Part shown: piece after piece, positions 1 to 7,225 of the stretch
How positions within the stretch are numbered: position 1 is the stretch's first letter
How the letters are laid out: each line of letters starts with the position of its first letter
NCBI GenBank assembly: GCA_030598425.1
Contig: JAUVPY010000023.1
Coordinates: forward strand, 1 to 12,623
From: Anaerolineae bacterium
GTDB taxonomy: Bacteria > Chloroflexota > Anaerolineae > 4572-78 > NAK82
DNA: 12,623 nucleotides
Direction of reading: 5' to 3'
Made by a program: the position numbers and the translations under genes
The notes under the pieces: generated by a model
The model's input: only the letters and a program-made list of their open reading frames with translations
Told to the model about the DNA's origin: nothing
Databases searched by the model: none

Positions 1-1728
1 GAGCTGCAACGTCGCAACATCCTGACCTTCCTGTGCGGCAACGTCAATGGACGCTCCATCATCCACCAGTTGCAGGAAGAGGGGGTGGAGATGGGCTATG
101 ACACCTACATCGTCCCCTTTGGCACCGATACCGTCAGTGCCATCTATGCCCTGGGCTTTGCCACCCGCTCGGCCTTGACCTTCGGCGGCCTCAAGGGTGG
201 GCAGGCTCGCAATATCCTGCTTTACAACCGGGCTCGCGTCTTTGCCTTTGTGTTGGCCCTGGGCGAGGTGGATGACCTGAAATACGCGACGGCCGCTGGT
301 GCCATAAGCTATGGCTTCCCCGTCATCGCCGACACCGTCATCCCGCAGATTCTGCCGACCGGTGTCACCTCCTACGAGCACGTCATCTCGATGCCCTGGA
401 ATGAAATCCCCGGCGAGAATGATATGGAGAGGGCCGAGCGGTTGGTGCAGAGGGCCATCGAGGTGCGCGGCGTCAAGGTACAGGTGGCCGACGTACCGGT
501 TCCCGTCCCCTACGGTTCGGCCTTTGAGGGCGAGGTGGTGCGCCGGGCCGACATGCAGGTCGAGTTCGGCGGCAAGAATTCGCGTGCCTTCGAATACTTG
601 CGTATGGTCGAGATGGACGAGGTCGAAGACGGCAAGATCGAGGTCATCGGCCCCACTTTCGAGGATGCAGAGGTCGGAGGCGCGATGGACCTGGGCATCG
701 TCATGGAAGTTTCCGGCCGCAAGATGCAGCTTGACTTTGAACCGGTGCTCGAGCGTCAGGTGCACTATTTCATCAACGGCGCCTCGGGGATTCAGCACAT
801 CGGCCAGCGCGACATCGCCTGGATCCGCATCAGCAAGACGGCTGCTGACAAGGGCTTCAACTTGAATCACTTTGGTGACATACTGCACGCCCGCTTCCAC
901 GCCGACTTCGGCAGCATCGTCGACAAAGTCCAGGTGAAGATCATCACTGACCCGGCGCTGCACGCCGAATGGTTGGACAAGGCGCGGGCTGCCTACGACT
1001 ACCGCAACCAGCGACTGGCCGACCTGACCGATGCCAATGTGGGGGAGTTCTATTCCTGTACTCTCTGCCAGAGCTTCGCGCCTGACCATGTCTGCATCGT
1101 CTCACCGGAGCGGTTGGGTCTTTGCGGTGCCTACAACTGGCTCGACTGCAAGGCCAGCTTCGAGATCAACCCCACTGGCCCCAACCAGCCCATCGTTAAA
1201 GGTCGGGTAATCGACGAGGATAAGGGCTATTGGGAGGGTACAAACGAATACGCCGGGCAGGGCTCTCACGGCAGCGTCCAAGAGGTTGGCATGTACTCCA
1301 TCATGGAGAACCCGATGACGGCCTGCGGCTGTTTCGAGTGTATCGTTATGGTCGTCCCCGAGGCCAACGGGGTGATGGTCGTCTCTCGTGAGGATCCCAG
1401 TATGACGCCGGCAGGTATGACTTTCAGCACCCTGGCCGGTATCGCCGGTGGCGGTCTCCAGACGCCAGGTGTGATGGGCGTTGGCAAGTTCTATCTCACC
1501 AGTCCGAAGTTCATCTCTGCTGATGGTGGCTTCAGGCGGGTGGTGTGGATGAGCAGCTTCCTTAAGGAGAGCATGGCCGAGGAGTTCAAAGCTGCCGCCG
1601 AGCGCGAGGGCGTACCGGATCTCGTCGACATAATCGCCGACGAATCCGTCTCCACCGACGTTGAGAGTTTGCTCGCCCATCTGGAAAAGGTCGGCCATCC
1701 GGCACTGATGATGGACCCCATGTTCTAG
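1..1728 (+). CDS. acsB: Acetyl-CoA synthase catalytic subunit of CODH/ACS (5'-partial)
   Basis: Catalyses assembly of acetyl-CoA from CO, CoA and the methyl group carried by the corrinoid protein, at the Ni-Ni-[4Fe-4S] A-cluster in the cytoplasm. The frame is open from base 1, so the start lies upstream and an ATG at 70 is internal. All six A-cluster cysteines are visible at window residues 353, 356, 365, 375, 442 and 444 (C-x2-C-x8-C-x9-C, then CGC). Their spacing equals Moorella AcsB Cys506/509/518/528/595/597 exactly, an offset of 153 residues. On that numbering the Phe of CQSF matches Phe512 beside the active site. The visible 575 residues plus 153 give about 728, the full bacterial length. 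Residues 1 to about 160 belong to the N-terminal CODH-contacting domain absent from archaeal CdhC. The acsA partner, if adjacent, would be upstream and is not visible. Confidence 0.97.
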   Translation, partial: ELQRRNILTFLCGNVNGRSIIHQLQEEGVEMGYDTYIVPFGTDTVSAIYALGFATRSALTFGGLKGGQARNILLYNRARVFAFVLALGEVDDLKYATAAGAISYGFPVIADTVIPQILPTGVTSYEHVISMPWNEIPGENDMERAERLVQRAIEVRGVKVQVADVPVPVPYGSAFEGEVVRRADMQVEFGGKNSRAFEYLRMVEMDEVEDGKIEVIGPTFEDAEVGGAMDLGIVMEVSGRKMQLDFEPVLERQVHYFINGASGIQHIGQRDIAWIRISKTAADKGFNLNHFGDILHARFHADFGSIVDKVQVKIITDPALHAEWLDKARAAYDYRNQRLADLTDANVGEFYSCTLCQSFAPDHVCIVSPERLGLCGAYNWLDCKASFEINPTGPNQPIVKGRVIDEDKGYWEGTNEYAGQGSHGSVQEVGMYSIMENPMTACGCFECIVMVVPEANGVMVVSREDPSMTPAGMTFSTLAGIAGGGLQTPGVMGVGKFYLTSPKFISADGGFRRVVWMSSFLKESMAEEFKAAAEREGVPDLVDIIADESVSTDVESLLAHLEKVGHPALMMDPMF

Positions 1729-1756
1729 CCGGTGGCCGTGTATAGGTGATTAGCGA

Positions 1757-1789
1757 CAGTAGCAGGTAGCGGCAAGCTACCTGCTACTG
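1757..1789. repeat. Perfect 14-bp hairpin between acsB and the CBS genes
   Basis: CAGTAGCAGGTAGC (1757-1770) is the exact reverse complement of 1776-1789, with a 5-nt GGCAA loop. No T-run follows on the + strand, so it is not a classical intrinsic terminator. It may attenuate transcription or protect the acsB mRNA 3' end from decay. It sits 28 nt after the acsB stop and 23 nt before the next start. Confidence 0.75.
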
Positions 1790-1812
1790 CTGTGTGTGAA
1801 GAGGGGGATGGG

Positions 1813-2214
1813 ATGAGTTACAAGTTGGTCCGTGATGTGATGCACCGTGGGGTCATCACCTGCTGGGCCGATGAACCGGTCGTTGACGTTGCTCGACGTT
1901 TGCGCGAGTACGCCATCAATGCTATATTTGTCCTGGACCATAGTGGACGGGCTGAAGGGGTCATTTCTCAGACTGATCTGGCTCGTGCCTTTGTACAGGG
2001 CGGATGGGAGGATCACACAGCAGACGAGATTATGACCCCCGAAGTGGTCACCATTAGCGGTGATATCCCCCTTGACGTTGCCATCCAACTCATGCTCGAC
2101 AAACATATCCACCGACTTCTCATTGTGCAGGGGGGACTCACTCCCAATCGACCGGTGGGTGTGCTTTCTTTGAGCGACATAGTGCGTGAGATGGCTTGTA
2201 TGGTCGAGGAGTGA
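1813..2214 (+). CDS. Small protein with two CBS domains (first of a pair)
   Basis: A 133-residue protein made almost entirely of two CBS domains (about residues 8-60 and 72-130), with no attached catalytic or membrane domain. Paired CBS domains form Bateman modules that bind AMP, ATP or related adenosine ligands. Both domains keep the ribose/phosphate contact motif [ST]-x-x-D: SQTD in GVISQTDL and SLSD in GVLSLSDI, so it looks competent to bind a ligand. The start at 1813 is preferred because the purine-rich Shine-Dalgarno (AAGAGGGGG, about 1799-1807) lies just upstream; the in-frame GTG at 1792 would put that site inside the gene. Its N-terminus (KLVRD-MH-GV-TC-AD) is shared with the next gene, so the two are paralogues. 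Position inside a CODH/ACS cluster suggests energy-linked control of the complex, which is inference. Confidence 0.88.
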   Translation: MSYKLVRDVMHRGVITCWADEPVVDVARRLREYAINAIFVLDHSGRAEGVISQTDLARAFVQGGWEDHTADEIMTPEVVTISGDIPLDVAIQLMLDKHIHRLLIVQGGLTPNRPVGVLSLSDIVREMACMVEE

Positions 2215-2219
2215 GGGAG
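2213..2219 (+). promoter_or_regulatory. Ribosome binding site that decides the GTG start of the second CBS gene
   Basis: GAGGGAG lies 8 nt before the GTG at 2228 and overlaps the TGA stop (2212-2214) of the preceding gene. This favours translational coupling of the pair, and favours GTG 2228 over the in-frame ATG at 2186, which lies inside the upstream gene. Confidence 0.65.
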
Positions 2220-2227
2220 TAAACCAG

Positions 2228-2722
2228 GTGACCACCAAACTGGTGCGTGATTTGATGCACATCGGCGTTGCGACTTGCCGGGCCGATACGCTCTTGGTAG
2301 AAGCTGTGCGTACCCTTCTCCACAAGGACCTTGAGTCGCTCATCGTACTCGACGAAAACAGCCACGCTGTAGGAATGCTCAGCCGGCGCGAGGCGGTTGT
2401 CGTCTATGGCCGATCGGGGGCGGATATGCGTGAAGCCCGTACCCTGGCCGTCGCTGACGTTATGAAGCCCGAAATCCCCGAAGTTCCCCCAGATATCCCT
2501 GCTACAGCCGCTGTTCAGATCATGCTTGACCGGGGCATTCGTGAGATTTATCTGATGCACCATGGCGGTGGCGCTAGCTGGCCAGCGGCTGTGTTGCGTT
2601 ACGAAGACGTACTGCGTTACCTGTCAGCCGAGTCCGAAGCCGATGTGGCTGACTTGGGGGCTGGTGCGCCCCGGCCATCGCCAATCGAAGCGTTCGCAGA
2701 ACGCTATAAATTGCAATCATAA
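2228..2722 (+). CDS. Small protein with two CBS domains (second of a pair, motif-degenerate)
   Basis: A 164-residue CBS-pair protein paralogous to its upstream neighbour: after the GTG start it reads TTKLVRDLMHIGVATC, which aligns with SYKLVRDVMHRGVITC there. The ligand-contact motifs have decayed at both sites. The first reads SRRE instead of S-x-x-D, and the second reads RYED with Arg replacing Ser/Thr. It may therefore serve as a structural partner of the first protein (a four-CBS assembly) rather than as a sensor. A tail of about 25 residues rich in Ala, Gly and Pro follows the second domain. The GTG start is chosen from its Shine-Dalgarno and the paralogue alignment. It ends 19 nt before acsD. 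Confidence 0.85.
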   Translation: MTTKLVRDLMHIGVATCRADTLLVEAVRTLLHKDLESLIVLDENSHAVGMLSRREAVVVYGRSGADMREARTLAVADVMKPEIPEVPPDIPATAAVQIMLDRGIREIYLMHHGGGASWPAAVLRYEDVLRYLSAESEADVADLGAGAPRPSPIEAFAERYKLQS

Positions 2723-2741
2723 TTGAAGGAGGTTGTCGTAG

Positions 2742-3695
2742 ATGCCAACCATCGAAGTTCCCAAAGAAAAGTGGAGCGGAAAGGTCCGCGAGATCACCTT
2801 GGGCGCTACCGCCGCCGATGGCGGCACCCGCGCCAAGACTGTCACCGTGGGCGGGGAGACCACGCTTCCCTATCTCCACTTCGAGGGTGATATCCCTCAT
2901 CCGCCTGCCATCGCCATCGAGGTGCAGGACAGGAAGCCCGCTGATTGGTCGCCTGTGTTGCTGGAGGCGTGGGGTGATGTGACCGAAGACCCGGCTGCCT
3001 GGGCCAAAGCGGCCGAGGAGGCTGGCGCCGACGTCGTCATGCTCAGGTTCAGCCTGCACGACGATCTGAGTGCTGAGTATGCCCGAGAGACGCTGCGGGT
3101 GGTGCTCGATGCTACCGGTCTGCCCCTCATTGTTTTCGGTCCGGGCCAGGCTGAGCTGGACAACGATCTACTGGTCCCAGTCGCCGAAGAAGGCAAGGGT
3201 GAGAAGCTGGTGCTGGGCGTGTGCGAGGACAAGAACTATCGAACCATCGTCGCTGCCGCGCTGGCCCACGGACACTTGGTGGACGCCCGTTGCCCGATGG
3301 ACGTGAACCTGTCCAAGCAGCTCAACATTCTCATCAGCGACATGAACCTGCCGCTGGAGCGGGTCGTAATGGACCCGACCACGGGCGCTCTGGGCTACGG
3401 AATGGAATACGGATACAGCGTGATGGAACGTCTGCGTCTGGCCGCCCTGCAAGGGGATGGCATGACCCAGCAACCGATGCTGGTCACCCCCGGCGAAGAA
3501 GCCTGGCGCGCCAAAGAAGCCCGCACCGAGGAAGGCGTCCCCGAGGCCTGGGGCGATTGGGCCGAACGGGCTGTCAATTGGGAGACGTTGACTGCCAGCG
3601 CCCTCGTCGAATCGGGCGCCGATATCCTGGTGTTGCGCCATCCCGAGTCGGTCAAGCGCGTGCGGGCGATGATCGATGCGTTGATGAGCAACTAA
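2742..3695 (+). CDS. acsD: Corrinoid iron-sulfur protein small (delta) subunit
   Basis: A 317-residue TIM-barrel subunit of the heterodimeric CFeSP, which carries the methyl group from AcsE to the A-cluster of AcsB. The length fits AcsD/CdhD (about 310-325 residues). Recognised by the family segments around residues 60-100 (IEVQDRKP and the ALAxAWG-like SPVLLEAWGDV), the central MDVNLSKQLNIL, and the C-terminal half ALGYGMEYGYSVMERLRLAALQGD. No cofactor-binding cysteines are expected here: the cobamide sits between this subunit and the large subunit. A strong Shine-Dalgarno (AAGGAGG, 2726-2732) lies 9 nt before the ATG. The order acsD then acsC matches many bacterial CODH/ACS clusters. Confidence 0.95.
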   Translation: MPTIEVPKEKWSGKVREITLGATAADGGTRAKTVTVGGETTLPYLHFEGDIPHPPAIAIEVQDRKPADWSPVLLEAWGDVTEDPAAWAKAAEEAGADVVMLRFSLHDDLSAEYARETLRVVLDATGLPLIVFGPGQAELDNDLLVPVAEEGKGEKLVLGVCEDKNYRTIVAAALAHGHLVDARCPMDVNLSKQLNILISDMNLPLERVVMDPTTGALGYGMEYGYSVMERLRLAALQGDGMTQQPMLVTPGEEAWRAKEARTEEGVPEAWGDWAERAVNWETLTASALVESGADILVLRHPESVKRVRAMIDALMSN

Positions 3696-3704
3696 CACTT
3701 AAAC

Positions 3705-3790
3705 CGTGAAACGTGTTGCGTGAAACGTGAAAGCTAGTGGTCAAGGCGTGATCCCCGCGTTCACGCAATACGCAATACGCAGTACGCAAT
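3705..3790. repeat. Convergent heptamer repeat arrays in the acsD-acsC spacer
   Basis: The 113-bp spacer is largely built of 7-bp units. The left array (3705-3732) is four units: CGTGAAA, CGTGTTG, CGTGAAA, CGTGAAA. After 26 nt of non-repeat sequence, the right array (3759-3786) is four units of opposite orientation: GTTCACG, CAATACG, CAATACG, CAGTACG, ending in CAATAAC. TTGCGTGAA (3716-3724) and TTCACGCAA (3760-3768) are exact reverse complements, so the RNA can fold into a long imperfect hairpin. It resembles the short tandem heptamer repeats known from other bacterial genomes; its function is unknown. The acsC ribosome binding site (TGGAGG, about 3797-3802) follows directly. Confidence 0.85.
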
Positions 3791-3808
3791 AACTCCTGGA
3801 GGTAAACC

Positions 3809-5155
3809 ATGGCTCTTTCTGGCCTTGAAATCTATAAACTACTCCCTGCCAGTAGCAAAGATCCAGAAGTCAAGAAACACGGCAACTGCAAGGAATGTGG
3901 TTTTCCCACGTGCCTGGCATTTGCGATGAAGCTTGGACAGAAGCAGGCTGAACTGTCCCAGTGTCCCTACGTTGAAGAGGAATCAAAGGCCCAGCTCGAG
4001 GCCTCGGCCGCACCGCCCATCCGGCTCATCACCCTGTCCGGCGATGGGCACAAGCTGGAGGTGGGCAACGAGACCGTTCTCTTCCGCCACGAGAAGACCT
4101 TCTACCACCAGCCAGGTCTGTTCGTGCGTGTTAAGGACACCCAGGCCGACGCGGCTGAGGTGGCCAAGGCCGTGGGCGAATACACGGTGGACTATGTCGG
4201 TATGGACCTCACCCTGGATGGCGTCGCCGTTGAAGCCGATGGCGGCGATTTTGCGGCGACCGTGGCTGCGGTCAAGGAGGCCTGTCCACTCCCGCTGGTT
4301 TTGCTGACCGAAGACCCGGTGACTGCTGAGGCCGGCCTGAAGGCTGCCGAAGGGATCCAATCACTGCTTTGGGCCGCCACCCCCGAGAATTGGGAGGCGA
4401 TGGCCAAGCTGGCCGGAGAATACAAGGTTCCGCTGGCGGTGCACGTAGATGGGGGTGACGTGGATGCCTTGGCGGCTTTGGCCGAGCAGGTGCAAGGGAC
4501 AGGCGTTGAGGACATCGTACTTGACCCGGGTGTGCGCGACCATGTCAGTAGCTTGAGTGTCTTCACCCAATTGCGGCGGCTGGCCCTGAAGAAGAACGAA
4601 CGCAAAGTCGGCTATCCTCTCATCGCTTTTGCTGGCGATGATCCCGTCCTGGCTGGTCAGCACATCGCCAAATACGCTGGCTTTGTTGTCGTCGATGGCT
4701 TCAGTCCGGGCACCGTCTATCCGCTGCTGGTAATGCGGGCCAACATCTTCACCGATCCGCAGAAACCGATCCAGGTGAAGCCTGGTGTCTACGAGATCAA
4801 CAACCCCAAACCGAGCGATCCGTTGATGGTCACAACCAACTTCTCCATCACTTACTTCTCAGTGGCCAATGAAATCGAAAGCAGCGGGATCCCCGGCTGG
4901 TTGTTGGTCGCCGACGCCGAGGGCATGAGTGTGTTGACGGCCTGGGCGGCCGGCAAGTTTGACGCCGAGCGTATCGCAAAGAGCGTGACCAGCACCGGCA
5001 TCGGTGAGAAATTGGACCACCAGCGTATGGTCATCCCCGGCCACGTGGCCGTGTTGATGGGCGAGTTGGAAGAGGAACTTCCCGATTGGGAGATCAATGT
5101 CGGGCCGCGCGAGGCGGTGGATCTTCCCAATTTCCTCAAAATGCAATGGGGATAA
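3809..5155 (+). CDS. acsC: Corrinoid iron-sulfur protein large (gamma) subunit
   Basis: A 448-residue subunit carrying the [4Fe-4S] cluster and most of the cobamide site of CFeSP. The N-terminal cluster motif is complete: Cys27, Cys30, Cys35 and Cys52 (C-x2-C-x4-C-x16-C). A TIM barrel follows (about residues 80-320), then the C-terminal cobamide-binding domain, recognisable by TTNFSITYFSVANEIE, the GIPGWLLVADAEGMSVLTAW stretch, and the closing segment HVAVLMGELEEELPDW with VGPREA. Length matches the Moorella protein (about 446), with a short insertion ahead of the first cysteine. The low-potential cluster is the route by which AcsV or a ferredoxin reduces Co(II) back to Co(I). The stop lies 34 nt before the proposed acsV start, so tight co-expression is likely. 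Confidence 0.97.
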   Translation: MALSGLEIYKLLPASSKDPEVKKHGNCKECGFPTCLAFAMKLGQKQAELSQCPYVEEESKAQLEASAAPPIRLITLSGDGHKLEVGNETVLFRHEKTFYHQPGLFVRVKDTQADAAEVAKAVGEYTVDYVGMDLTLDGVAVEADGGDFAATVAAVKEACPLPLVLLTEDPVTAEAGLKAAEGIQSLLWAATPENWEAMAKLAGEYKVPLAVHVDGGDVDALAALAEQVQGTGVEDIVLDPGVRDHVSSLSVFTQLRRLALKKNERKVGYPLIAFAGDDPVLAGQHIAKYAGFVVVDGFSPGTVYPLLVMRANIFTDPQKPIQVKPGVYEINNPKPSDPLMVTTNFSITYFSVANEIESSGIPGWLLVADAEGMSVLTAWAAGKFDAERIAKSVTSTGIGEKLDHQRMVIPGHVAVLMGELEEELPDWEINVGPREAVDLPNFLKMQWG

Positions 5156-5173
5156 AGACCGGAGACAGGCTTA

Positions 5174-5180
5174 GAGGAGG
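5174..5180 (+). promoter_or_regulatory. Shine-Dalgarno that points to a non-ATG start of acsV
   Basis: GAGGAGG is followed by a 9-nt spacer and then ATC at 5190 in the acsV frame. No ATG, GTG or TTG occurs in that frame between the stop at 5172 and the ATG at 5295, which is internal to the ferredoxin domain. The site therefore marks ATC 5190 as the most likely initiation codon. Confidence 0.6.
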
Positions 5181-5189
5181 GCAGCAGCC

Positions 5190-7169
5190 ATCGCTTCACA
5201 CACCATTCGCTTCGAACCATCTGGCGAGACTGTAGATGCTCCTACCGGCGCCCTCCTCTCTGAGGTTGCCCGCCAGGCAGGTTTTGACCTTAATATGCCT
5301 TGCGGCGGGCAGGGGCGTTGCGGCCGTTGTGCCGTCATTGTGCAGGATGGGACCGGAGTGCGCCGTCGTTCCACGCTGCGTCTCACCTCCGACGATCTGG
5401 ACGCCGGCTATGCTCTGGCCTGCCAGACTGTGGTCGAAGGGGATGCGGTCGTAACCATCCCGCCGCAAGAGAAGATCGAGCGGCGCCTGGTGACCGACAA
5501 GACGGCGACCCAAGTAACACTGCCGTTCATCTACGATCCCGTTCAGCACCAGCCGATGCACCTGGTTCCGGTAGAGCTTGATCCGCCCGATATGGTGGAT
5601 CAGACTGACGATTGGTCTCGCCTGAAGCGGGCCGTGGCGACCACCTCCGACGTTTCGGATCTGACTGCTGATTTGCCTACTTTGCGCCGGTTGGGAACAG
5701 TCTTGCGCGAGCACAACTGGGGCGCTACCGCCGTCGTCGAGATGGATACCTGGGACCGTCCCAACGGCTCGCACCGCCTTGTTGACCTGTTACCTCCCGG
5801 CAGCACTGATCATCTATGGGGCGCGGCAGTGGACATCGGCACCACCACGGTCAGCCTCTATCTGGTAGACTTGCTGACGGGCGAGATCGCAGCCAAGGCC
5901 GCTGAATACAACGGGCAGATAAAGCGCGGGGAGGATGTCATCTCGCGCATTATCTATGCCAGCAGCAGGTCTTCTCGGAATAGCGATGGTCTGGGCGAAC
6001 TGGGTTCCCTGGTCGTCGGTACCATCAATGAGTTGCTCGAACGGGCGGCACGGCGGGCCAAGATCAGCTCTTCGGAAGTCTATAAGATGACGGTCGCTGG
6101 CAACAGCACCATGATCCATCTCTTCCTGGGTCTGCCTCCCAGTTCGATTCGACTCGAGCCCTTCGTAACCGCCATCAATCATCCGCCACCGGTCCGCGCC
6201 GGCGAGTTAGGGGTCAACGTCCATCCACAGGCAAGTGTGGATTGTTTACCCGGTGTAGCCAGCTACGTGGGCGCCGATATCTCGGCGGGAGTGATTGGCT
6301 CGCGTATGTGTGACAGTAGCGCCCTCACTCTCTTCCTTGACGTGGGCACCAACGGTGAGATGGTGTTGGGCGACTGCGACTGGTTGATCAGTTGTGCCTG
6401 CTCTGCTGGCCCTGCCTTTGAGGGAGCTGGCGTACGAGATGGTATGCGGGCTACGGTCGGCGCCATTGAGGAGGTGTGGGTCAACAGCGAAACCTACGAA
6501 CCTACTTATCGGGTGATCCCTAACCCCAAGCTTGAAGCTCGGGGCGACCCGACACCACCCCGGGGCCTTTGTGGGTCCGGGTTGATCTCGCTGCTCTCGG
6601 AGATGTTCATCACCGGCGTGATAGACAAAGGCGGCCACCCCAATTTCGATTTGGGCTCTCCCCACATCCGCCAGGGGGAGCACGGCCCCGAGTACGTCAT
6701 CGCCTGGGGGGACCAGACCGAGCACGGCCGTGACATCGTCATCACCAAGGTGGACATCGACAATCTAGTCCGAGCCAAGGCTGCCATCTACGCTGGCTTC
6801 ACCGTGTTGGCGCAGAGCGTGGGAGTTGATCTGAGTATGGTCGAGCGTGTGCTCGTCGGCGGCTCTTTTGGCCAATACATCAACGTCGAAAAGGCAGTCC
6901 AGATTGGGCTGCTGCCCGACTTGCCCTGGGAGAGGTTCATTTTCCTGGGCAATACTGCCTTGCAAGGCGCGCTGCTGGCCGTGCTCAATCGGGAATATCG
7001 TCAGCAGGTAAGTGAGGCAGCCCAGTTGATGACCTATCTGGAGCTTTCGGCTGACAACACCTTTTATGATGCATTCACCTCGGCTCTCTTTCTGCCCCAC
7101 ACCGACCTCACTCAATTCCCGTCGGTGGCCGAGGTGTTGGCAGATCGAGAAGGGCAATCCGTCACATGA
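5190..7169 (+). CDS. acsV: Reductive activator of the corrinoid iron-sulfur protein, apparent ATC start
   Basis: ATP-dependent reactivase (RACo/AcsV type) that returns oxidised Co(II)-CFeSP to the active Co(I) state. With an ATC start it has 659 residues, close to the roughly 630 of Carboxydothermus RACo. An N-terminal [2Fe-2S] ferredoxin domain has Cys38, Cys44, Cys47 and Cys78 (C-x5-C-x2-C, then C). A linker follows (about residues 90-210), then an ASKHA-fold ATPase domain with phosphate-binding motifs DIGTTTV (from residue 215) and DVGTNGE (from 384), and GGSFG (from 557). Starting at the first in-frame ATG (5295) would remove the first 35 residues, which read as a normal ferredoxin beginning (HTIRFEPSGETVDAPTGALL) and leave only two residues before the first cluster cysteine. 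Either ATC is used for initiation or 5192 is a miscalled G, which would give ATGGCT. Location between acsC and acsE fits the role. Confidence 0.93.
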   Translation: MASHTIRFEPSGETVDAPTGALLSEVARQAGFDLNMPCGGQGRCGRCAVIVQDGTGVRRRSTLRLTSDDLDAGYALACQTVVEGDAVVTIPPQEKIERRLVTDKTATQVTLPFIYDPVQHQPMHLVPVELDPPDMVDQTDDWSRLKRAVATTSDVSDLTADLPTLRRLGTVLREHNWGATAVVEMDTWDRPNGSHRLVDLLPPGSTDHLWGAAVDIGTTTVSLYLVDLLTGEIAAKAAEYNGQIKRGEDVISRIIYASSRSSRNSDGLGELGSLVVGTINELLERAARRAKISSSEVYKMTVAGNSTMIHLFLGLPPSSIRLEPFVTAINHPPPVRAGELGVNVHPQASVDCLPGVASYVGADISAGVIGSRMCDSSALTLFLDVGTNGEMVLGDCDWLISCACSAGPAFEGAGVRDGMRATVGAIEEVWVNSETYEPTYRVIPNPKLEARGDPTPPRGLCGSGLISLLSEMFITGVIDKGGHPNFDLGSPHIRQGEHGPEYVIAWGDQTEHGRDIVITKVDIDNLVRAKAAIYAGFTVLAQSVGVDLSMVERVLVGGSFGQYINVEKAVQIGLLPDLPWERFIFLGNTALQGALLAVLNREYRQQVSEAAQLMTYLELSADNTFYDAFTSALFLPHTDLTQFPSVAEVLADREGQSVT

Positions 7170-7225
7170 CGGGTGCCTGAACACAACACATCCAGCAACC
7201 AATTAACCAAGGAGGTTAATAAAGC

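Noticed and set aside
2186..2227. ATG 2186 as the start of the second CBS protein
   Set aside because: It overlaps the end of the first CBS gene, and the extra residues do not align with the paralogue; GTG 2228 has its own Shine-Dalgarno.
1102..2563. Several minus-strand open frames opposite acsB and the CBS genes
   Set aside because: Shadows of real genes; no family motifs and no ribosome binding sites supporting them.
3696..3808. A transposon remnant or MITE with target-site duplication
   Set aside because: No convincing terminal repeats or flanking duplication; the content is explained by heptamer arrays.
5295..7169. ATG 5295 as the acsV start
   Set aside because: It would cut off the beginning of the [2Fe-2S] domain and has no Shine-Dalgarno at a suitable distance; the conserved N-terminus continues upstream to 5190.
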